From: JBBRHQ01 sp963781345
GTDB taxonomy: Bacteria; Actinomycetota; Thermoleophilia; Solirubrobacterales; 70-9
Direction of reading: 5' to 3'
DNA length: 30,870 nucleotides
Assembly (NCBI GenBank): GCA_963781345.1
Contig: CAWAFQ010000002.1
Coordinates: 1-30,870, forward strand
Shown here one piece after another: positions 25,260 through 30,870 of this stretch (position 1 is its first letter; every line of letters starts with the position of its first letter). Below the pieces are notes generated by a model that saw only the letters and a program-made list of their open reading frames with translations, searched no databases and had not been told where the DNA came from. A program made the position numbers and the translations under genes.

Positions 25260-26719
25260 ATGAGTCGCGTGCGATCCGAGATAGCCGGCCTGGTGAGGCT
25301 GCCAGGGGCGGCAGTGACGAAGGTGAAGAAGCTCGGCAAGGCCACGCCGATGCTGCAGTCGGCCGTGCGCCCGCTGCTCACGGGCAAGGTCGAAGACTGG
25401 CGCAGCGAATACGCCTACAGCGTCGGCCTTCAGGCGTTCATCTACGGCTTTCCCTACATCTACAACGCCCAGGTACGCCACAAGTGGGTGACCGAGCCGC
25501 GCAACCCGAAGTTCGTCCCATACGCGGCGGTGAACGAGTTTTGGCACGCCTCGCAGTTGATGGACGCCACCTATCGCGACGGCGGCTGTCCGAACAACGA
25601 CACGCTCTACTCGATCGCCTGGCTCGATCTGAGTGAGGAGCCGATCATCCTCTCCCACCCCGACATGGGCGAGGTACTTCACCTTCGAGCTGATGGGCGT
25701 CGGATCGGACAACATCGACTACGTTGGCCAGAGGACGACCGGCTCGAAGGCCGGCAGCTTTGCGGTCGTCGGACCCGGCTGGGAGGGCGACTTGCCCGAC
25801 GACGTCGACCAGTCACGCGCGCACTCGCCCAGTCCGACGGTCCTGGTCATGGGCCGCACGCTCGTCGATAGCGACCCCGAGGACGTGGCCGAGGTCAAGA
25901 AGCTGCAGGAGCAGTACCTGCTGACCCCGTTGAGCCAGTGGGGAAAGAAGAATCCCAAGCGCGCCGAGCGCCGCAATGTCCTCGAGCCGATCGAACCCGA
26001 GGAGGATCCGATCGGTCCGTTCAAGACCCTGAACGCGATGCTCGCGGAGAATCCTCCGCCGCCACACCACGAGGTCCTGATGAGGCAGTTCGCGCACGTC
26101 GGCATCGGCCCTGGGCTCGATCTCGACGAACAGCCCGAGGCCGTCAAGCAGGGGCTGGTCCGTGCCGAGCTGATCGGGATGGCGCTGCTCAAGCAGCAGT
26201 TCCTCAGTGGTGACTGGGCGCACATCGTCCACGGCTGGCGTTATCCGCCGCCCGAGATCGGTCGCTACGGCGACGACTTCCTGCTCCGCGCGGCTGACCA
26301 GTCCATGGCGGGGATCATGTGCCAACGACCCCGCCGAGGGCGTCTATCTCGTCAATTTCAACGACGCCGACGGTGAGAAGTACAAGGCCGAGCATCGCTA
26401 TCGGATCCACTTCGACGCCGACAACATGCCGCCGGTCGACTCCTTCTGGTCGCTGGGGATGTATGGCACCGACCTCAACCTGGTCGCCAACCCGATTGAC
26501 CGCTACTCGATCGGTGACCGGACCTCGGGATTGAAGAAGGATCCCAACGGAGGTCTCACGATTCACCTCCAGGCCGAGCGTCCGGAGGGTGATGAGGCTG
26601 CGAACTGGCTTCCGAGCCCACCCGACGGAGAGTGGTTCGCGATCTTGCGTCTGTATCGGCCGCGTCCTGAAGTGATCGATGCGACGTGGGAGTGCCCGCC
26701 AATCGAGCGGGTGGATTGA
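25260..26719 (+). CDS. DUF1254/DUF1214 domain protein, frameshifted
   Basis: From ATG 25260 the N-terminal domain reads YAYSVGLQAFIYGFPYIYNA and later FWHASQLMDATYRDGGCPNNDTLYS, typical DUF1254 blocks. After a frame change near 25672 come YFTFELMGVGSDNIDYVGQR and a long middle region. A second change near 26322 leads to NDPAEGVYLVNFNDADGEKY and the DUF1214 C-terminal block DNMPPVDSFWSLGMYGTDLNL, ending DATWECPPIERVD. The two domains together make about 485 residues, the usual size. The family has no assigned reaction; it is often found singly in soil bacteria. Both breaks are explained by one extra base each. No signal peptide is visible. A gene of unknown family follows 73 bp downstream. Confidence 0.84.
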
Positions 26720-26792
26720 CCACGACGCGCCACTTCGGCTTGGTTTCCGGCTGGGCCAAGCACCCAATCGGGCCGACCCAAAGGAGATTCAA

Positions 26793-27497
26793 ATGAAACT
26801 GATGGCCAAACTCCCCAAGGACGACGTCGGTGCGAAGCTGATGCGCTTCGAGGGCGTTCGCACGCAGCGCTACACCGAGATCTTTCTGATCGGCGGCAAC
26901 GTGTTCAAGCTCGTTGGCGGGATCTACAACACGATCGGTCTCAACAGCTCGAACGGAAACGGAGACACCTGTCCACAGGAGATCCTCGACGGCGTCAACG
27001 TCGAAGCTCTTACCAAGGAGTTCCACACGATCAGCGCGTTCAAGAACGGCCCGCGGCTGTGGTGCGTGGACTGGGTCGAGGTGATGGTCGGCGGCGAGCG
27101 TGATTTCAACGGCCTGAAGGCGCGGTGGGTGATGTGGCTCGACGTGCCGAAGGAGATGCGAAAGCACGAGAGCGTCGCCTACAAGTCGATCAGCGGCAAG
27201 CGCGACACCCAGATCGGCATCAACAAGGGATCGCCGGTCTTCCTGCTCGACGATCCCGAGGGCAACACCTGGTGTATGAAGTCGGCGAGCCTGATCGTCG
27301 ACCCCGATCAGACCTACGAGAGCCTCGCGGACCTGGGTGGACACCTGAAGCCGGCGGCGGGATGGAAGTTCCGGACTCGGGTCCTCGATCAGGATCTGGT
27401 CCTCACTTCCGACAACGGCGCCGTCAAGATCACCCAGGACGAGCTCGGGAACACCTACGACCGGGTCGGCGGCGCGTACAGCAACTACAAGCCCTGA
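26793..27497 (+). CDS. Protein of unknown function (234 aa), intact
   Basis: ATG 26793 has AAAGGAG seven bases upstream. The frame is complete and codon use looks like its neighbours. The chain begins MKLMAKLPKDDVGAKLMRFEG and contains RYTEIFLIGGNVFKLVGGIYNTIGLN, then WCVDWVEVMVGGERDFNGLKARWVMWL and a C-terminal half of alternating short strands (KFRTRVLDQDLVLTSDNGAVKI, then DELGNTYDRVGGAY). It has no signal peptide, membrane segment or catalytic motif that I recognise. The spacing of aromatic and charged residues suggests a beta-rich, possibly barrel-like fold. Its position after the DUF1254 gene on the same strand suggests co-transcription and perhaps a shared role. Confidence 0.8.
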   Translation: MKLMAKLPKDDVGAKLMRFEGVRTQRYTEIFLIGGNVFKLVGGIYNTIGLNSSNGNGDTCPQEILDGVNVEALTKEFHTISAFKNGPRLWCVDWVEVMVGGERDFNGLKARWVMWLDVPKEMRKHESVAYKSISGKRDTQIGINKGSPVFLLDDPEGNTWCMKSASLIVDPDQTYESLADLGGHLKPAAGWKFRTRVLDQDLVLTSDNGAVKITQDELGNTYDRVGGAYSNYKP

Positions 27498-27498
27498 G

Positions 27499-27521
27499 GA
27501 GGCGATCAGGGCAGGCGCCTC
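27499..27521. terminator. Hairpin between convergent genes
   Basis: GAGGCG (27499-27504) pairs with CGCCTC (27516-27521) around an 11-base loop, just after the stop codon of the 26793 gene. A second short stem CGCCG/CGGCG lies near 27539-27552. The site sits in the 81-bp gap between convergent genes, where a bidirectional terminator is expected. The stems are short. Confidence 0.35.
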
Positions 27522-27578
27522 ACCGACGTTCAGTGAACGCCGCCTCCGGCGCGGATCGCCAGGCACTTGGCCCCGTGC

Positions 27579-28659
27579 CTATCCCCTGATCACCGCTTTC
27601 TGCACGTACGGCGACGTCGTCGCCGCGAGCAGTGAGCCGTAGGAGGGGAAGAACCCGAGCTCGTCCCCCACCTTGACCTCCTCGTCGGCCTCCTCCACGT
27701 CGATGACCAGATGGTCGCTCGAGCCCCCCAGCACGATCACCCCGGAGTCTTCCGGGGTGAGGCCGTCAACGTAGATGTCCTGGCGCCCCATGTTGCAGAT
27801 CGCGCGCCTGCGGACCCCCCGGTCGACGAACTCGATCTTGGCCCCGAAGGCGTCCTGGCCCCGGCGGCCGAGGGGGATCGAGGGCTTGCGCTCGACCTCG
27901 ACGACCTCGGCGACGATGCGGAGCGTGTCCTGGCGGGTTCCCGGCCAGGGACTGCGGTCGAGCACGTTGCGGCCAAGCGTGATCGCCTCGCCGATGCGGA
28001 AGTGGTTGATCTCCTTCGGCGTTCCGCCGGCGGCCAGCAGGGGGAGGTTGGCGCTGTTGCCGCCCGAGATCAGATCGAGCGGCAGGTCGGTGGCCTCCCG
28101 GCAGGCGTCGCGCAAATCAACCAGCATCTGCATGTTCTCGGTCGTCGGGATGACGCCGCCGTAGCAGGCGAGGTTCGTGCCCAGGCCGACGATCTCGACG
28201 TTCGCGCAGCCGGCCGCCTCGCGGACGACCGAGACGACGCGATCGGGCCATATCCCCTCGCGGAGATCGCCGAGGTCGACCATGACGATCACCCTGTGCG
28301 TTCGCTTCGAGCAGTCCAGCGGCGCGGGAGAGCAGCTCGATCGTCTCCGCGGAGGAGTTCAGGGAGTAATCCGCGGTGCGAACGACATCCACCACGCGGC
28401 TGGGGGTGGGCGATCGCAGCAGCATGACCGGATGCGTCAGGCCCGCGTTGGCGATCGACTCCAGGTTTCTGACGCGCGAGTCGGCGATCATGTCGGCGCC
28501 GGCGTCCTCGAGCGCGTGCAGCACCGCCGGATGCGCGCCGATCACCTTGGTCACGCACGCCACCTCGACGCCGTGTTCGCGGCAAAGCCCGATCACCGCG
28601 CGCGCGTTCGTCTCGATCCGGTCCGTGTAGATCTCGAGTCTGGGGGTCCTCAGGTACAT
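27579..28659 (-). CDS. orr: Ornithine racemase (PLP-dependent, alanine-racemase fold), frameshifted
   Basis: ATG 28657-28659 lies six bases after the stop of the MutL-like gene. The chain starts MYLRTPRLEIYTDRIETNAR, with the PLP-binding Lys at residue 38 in VACVTKVIGAHP, the first strand of the alanine-racemase-type barrel. After GADMIADSRVRNLESI, one frame change near 28285 leads to HRVIVMVDLGDLREGIWPD, then GLGTNLACYGGVIPT and LDLISGGNSANLPL, where glycines bind the PLP phosphate, and INHFRIGEAITLGRN. This matches the YhfX/ornithine-racemase group of about 355 residues. It interconverts L- and D-ornithine, supplying D-ornithine for the aminomutase encoded upstream. Neighbour order (oraE, MutL-like, orr) supports ornithine over other amino acids. 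Confidence 0.82.
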
Positions 28660-28665
28660 CGGGGC

Positions 28666-30012
28666 TCAGTTGTGTGCCTGCATCGTGGACTCCGATCCGA
28701 CCCAGTTGCCGAAGGTCGCCCGCACCTCGTCGGGATAGGCCTGGGCGAGCGTGCCGAGCGCCGAGAAGAGATAGTCGCGGTCGATCAGGACGTGGACCTC
28801 CGGCGGCGGCAGCAGGTGCCTGCCTGGCGCCACGGGCGACGCCACGCAGGATCGCCTCCCCGCCGGGAACGCGCGTCAGCGCGCCGCCGGTACCCACCAG
28901 CCACTCGACCGAGGTCAGATCCTTGCCCCTGAAGACCTGCCGCCTTCCGGTCGGCGTGTAGAGGTCGGTGATGACGCCCGCATGGCGCCGGATGGCGGTC
29001 TCGACCGCTTTCTCGGCCAGCCAGCGAGTCATCTCGAGCTCCGCCTCGGTCGTCGGGATCGCCTTCACGTCGGTCAGCCGCGACTCCCACTGCGGATCGC
29101 CGGCGAGCTCGACGATGCGGCGGGCGTTGATGTAGACGCCGAGGTCCCCCTCGACCGTGCGCTTGGCTCGGGGCTCGGGCTCCGCCATCTTGGAGATCCA
29201 CTCAGGGCTCCCGTCAGTGACAGAGTGGACGTCGGTGGTGGCGCCGCCGACGTCGACGACAGCGCAGTCGCCGACCGCCTCGGCGAACAGCTCGGCGCCG
29301 CACAGCACCGCGCCGGGCGTGGGGAGGATGCCCCCTGGGTCAGCTCCCCCAGACGCTCCATCCCCGGCGCGTGGACGATGTGGCGGTTGAACGCCTCGTG
29401 GATCACGTGGCGGACGGGCTCGATGTTGAGCACGTCGACCTCGGGAAAGACGTTGTCCGTCAACACCGTCTCGACGCCGGCGCTCTCCAATGTCTTTCGC
29501 ACCTGTTCGCGAATGGCCGCGTTTCCCGCATAGAGAACCGGAACGTTCAGATCGAGCGTCGCAAGCCGCTCGGCGTTGCGCAGGATCGGTCCCTGCTCAC
29601 CGAAGTCGACTCCGCCCGCGAGCAGAACGAGATTGGGCCGGATGGACCGCATCTCGTCGAGGTCGGAGTCGCTGAGGTCGCCGACGGTGACCAGCTCGAC
29701 GATCGCGCCCGCGCCCAGCGCCGCCTCGCGCGCCGCCCGCGCCGTCATGCCGTACGTCAGCCCGTGGACGGTCATCCGCAACCCGCCGGCCGCCGAGCTG
29801 TTGAGATGGACCTCCGCGTCGCCCACCTCCAGCCCCGACGTGGCCCGCAGGTCGGCGATCGCCTCGTCGACGCCGACGCCGACGTCGCCCGTGGCGACGC
29901 TGGTCGGCGCGAACCCCTGGGCCAGGAGCTCGAAGGCGCCTTCCCGCGTTCGCCGGAACCCGTTGGCCTTCGTGATCGTGGAGCCGACCTCGATCGCCAG
30001 GATCGCGACCAT
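28666..30012 (-). CDS. MutL/GlmL-family ATPase (B12-aminomutase-associated, ASKHA-type), frameshifted
   Basis: ATG 30010-30012 lies six bases after the oraE stop, suggesting coupled translation. The N-terminus ILAIEVGSTITKANGF is a phosphate-1 motif of the actin-like ATPase fold, and AVVDVGGATTDVHSV is the matching phosphate-2 motif. Between them are NSSAAGGLRMTVHGLTYGMTARAAREAALGAGA and RPNLVLLAGGVDFGEQGP. The frame shifts by one base near 29340 at a G run and again near 28830. The C-terminus is reconstructed as LIDRDYLFSALGTLAQAYPDEVRATFGNWVGSESTMQAHN. Proteins of this family accompany glutamate mutase (GlmL) and ornithine aminomutase (the Or-4 type) and are thought to act as reactivating or assembly factors for the B12 enzyme. 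It is about 450 residues long, as expected. Confidence 0.82.
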
Positions 30013-30018
30013 CAATGC

Positions 30019-30870
30019 TCAGACCACGCCGCGCGCCCGCAGGAGCCTGACCATCGCGTCGACCACCTCGATGCCCTTGGTGCCACGGCCGAAGGTTGCG
30101 TCCAGGCCGGTCTCGGCGGCCATCTCTGGTGTCACCTGCGTGCCGCCGGCAATCAGGATGACCCTGTCGCGGATTCCCTTCTCCCGGCAGAGCTCCGCCA
30201 GCCGCGTCATCTGGGTGCGGTGTATCTCGTTGTGGCTGATGATCGTCGACATGAGGATTGCGTGCGCTCCGGTCTCGGTGGCCGCGTCGATCAGCTTCTC
30301 GAGCGGGACGGACGTGCCCAGGTCGAGGTGCTTGACGCCGTACTTCTCTATCCCGCCGTGCTTGATGTCGAGGATCTCGCGCATTCCGACGCTGTGCTCG
30401 TCCTCTCCGACCGTGGCCGTGACGACCTTCAGCCCGACCTGCTTGACCGCAGCCCGCAGCTCCTCCTCCCCCAGCAGCTCGGCCTTGGGCGGGATCTTCA
30501 GGGCGCTCTTCTCGATGTCGAAGTCCACCTTGCCCTTGAGCTCCACGAAGCAGCCTTCGGCCGGGTGCAGGACCATCAGGTTGATGACCTCGGGCTCGGC
30601 GAGGCCCATCCGGCGCGCTATCTCCAGGGCGGCCTCACGCGCGATCTCCTCGCTCTCGGGGACCATAGCTGCAGCAGCACGGTGCCGTCTCGGCCGTTGG
30701 GCCTCGGCCGGATCATGCCGCCCTGGCGGTAGGGCAGGGTCTGCTCGAGGCGGCGGTCGACCCAGTCCTCCGGGTCGAGCTCGTCTATGTAGACGACCTT
30801 CTCCGGGTCGCACAGCGTGCAGCCGCCAACCGGATCGCACGGCCTGCCCAGGTCGCTCGGCAGGTGGTTG
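30019..30870 (-). CDS. oraE: D-ornithine 4,5-aminomutase large subunit, C-terminal part (5' end outside window), frameshifted
   Basis: The visible ~280 residues are the cobalamin-binding C-terminal part. The segment KVVYIDELDPEDWVDRRLEQ, then TLPYRQGGMIRP, is followed by a frame change near 30664 and VPESEEIAREAALEIARRMG. The B12 signature DxHxxG is present in GEDEHSVGMREILDIKHGG, with LGTSVP and the glycine pair in ILIAGGTQVTPEMAAE further on, as in base-off, His-on binding. It converts D-ornithine to 2,4-diaminopentanoate using adenosylcobalamin and PLP together with the small subunit OraS, which would lie upstream outside the window. The lysine 5,6-aminomutase beta subunit is the main alternative; the FGRGTKGIE ending, the KHGGIEKYG stretch and the orr gene downstream favour ornithine. 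Confidence 0.82.
   Translation of the reverse strand, partial: QPPAERPGQAVRSGWRLHAVRPGEGRLHRRARPGGLGRPPPRADPALPPGRHDPAEAQRPRRHRAAAAMVPESEEIAREAALEIARRMGLAEPEVINLMVLHPAEGCFVELKGKVDFDIEKSALKIPPKAELLGEEELRAAVKQVGLKVVTATVGEDEHSVGMREILDIKHGGIEKYGVKHLDLGTSVPLEKLIDAATETGAHAILMSTIISHNEIHRTQMTRLAELCREKGIRDRVILIAGGTQVTPEMAAETGLDATFGRGTKGIEVVDAMVRLLRARGVV

Noticed and set aside
29371..30732. 453-codon plus-strand frame
   Set aside because: It lies opposite oraE and the MutL-like gene, which carry clear motifs; the plus-strand product is Arg/Asp-rich and featureless.

Overview
The window is high-GC DNA from a bacterium. Its gene content (two Ca-binding RTX-type proteins, DUF2252, a GH15 glucoamylase-like enzyme, two GAP/Sap-type membrane proteins, a DUF7144-type protein and a MalT-like LuxR regulator) fits an actinobacterium, probably a soil lineage of the Thermoleophilia/Solirubrobacterales type. 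That placement is an inference from gene types and composition. No rRNA, intact tRNA, CRISPR array or phage module is visible.

Layout. (1) 1-2885: a ~1.44 kb tandem duplication carrying two broken copies of a delta-60-repeat protein. (2) 2881-4421: a complete IS1182-type insertion sequence with 17-bp inverted ends and a 4-bp target duplication (GCGT), inserted exactly at the right end of the second copy. Its transposase is cut by one amber codon. (3) 4422-9151: two RTX/hemolysin-type repeat genes transcribed divergently (4753-6981 minus, 7390-8853 plus), lying between and around three same-strand copies of a ~70-90 bp sequence that looks like a decayed tRNA-Pro(GGG). (4) 9152-14223: a GAP-family membrane protein, then a minus-strand operon of Cys-type arylsulfatase, a small glycine-rich stress-type protein and an anaerobic-type radical SAM sulfatase-maturating enzyme ending in a SEC-C zinc motif. 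(5) 14428-16359: GH15 glucoamylase/trehalase-like enzyme. (6) 16600-20260: plus-strand genes for aquaporin, an HD-domain protein, a CYTH triphosphatase-like protein and DUF2252. (7) 20434-24008: a carboxymuconolactone-decarboxylase-like protein, a small membrane protein and a large MalT-like LuxR regulator. (8) 24203-27497: a tiny membrane protein, a second GAP-family protein, a DUF1254/DUF1214 protein and a conserved-looking protein of unknown function. (9) 27579-30870: minus-strand D-ornithine catabolism genes in the order oraE (partial), MutL/GlmL-like ATPase, orr, the same order as I recall for the clostridial ornithine fermentation cluster.

A general caution: about 20 single-base frame changes interrupt 13 otherwise well-conserved genes, several of them at G or C runs, while eight other genes are perfectly open. 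I read most of these as indel errors in the underlying sequence rather than gene death, and therefore give whole-gene extents. The delta-60 copies and the transposase are more likely genuinely decayed.

The most interesting points are the tRNA-Pro-like repeats around the RTX pair, the IS sitting exactly on the duplication boundary, the sulfatase operon with its own radical SAM maturase, and a coenzyme-B12-dependent ornithine pathway in what looks like an actinobacterium.
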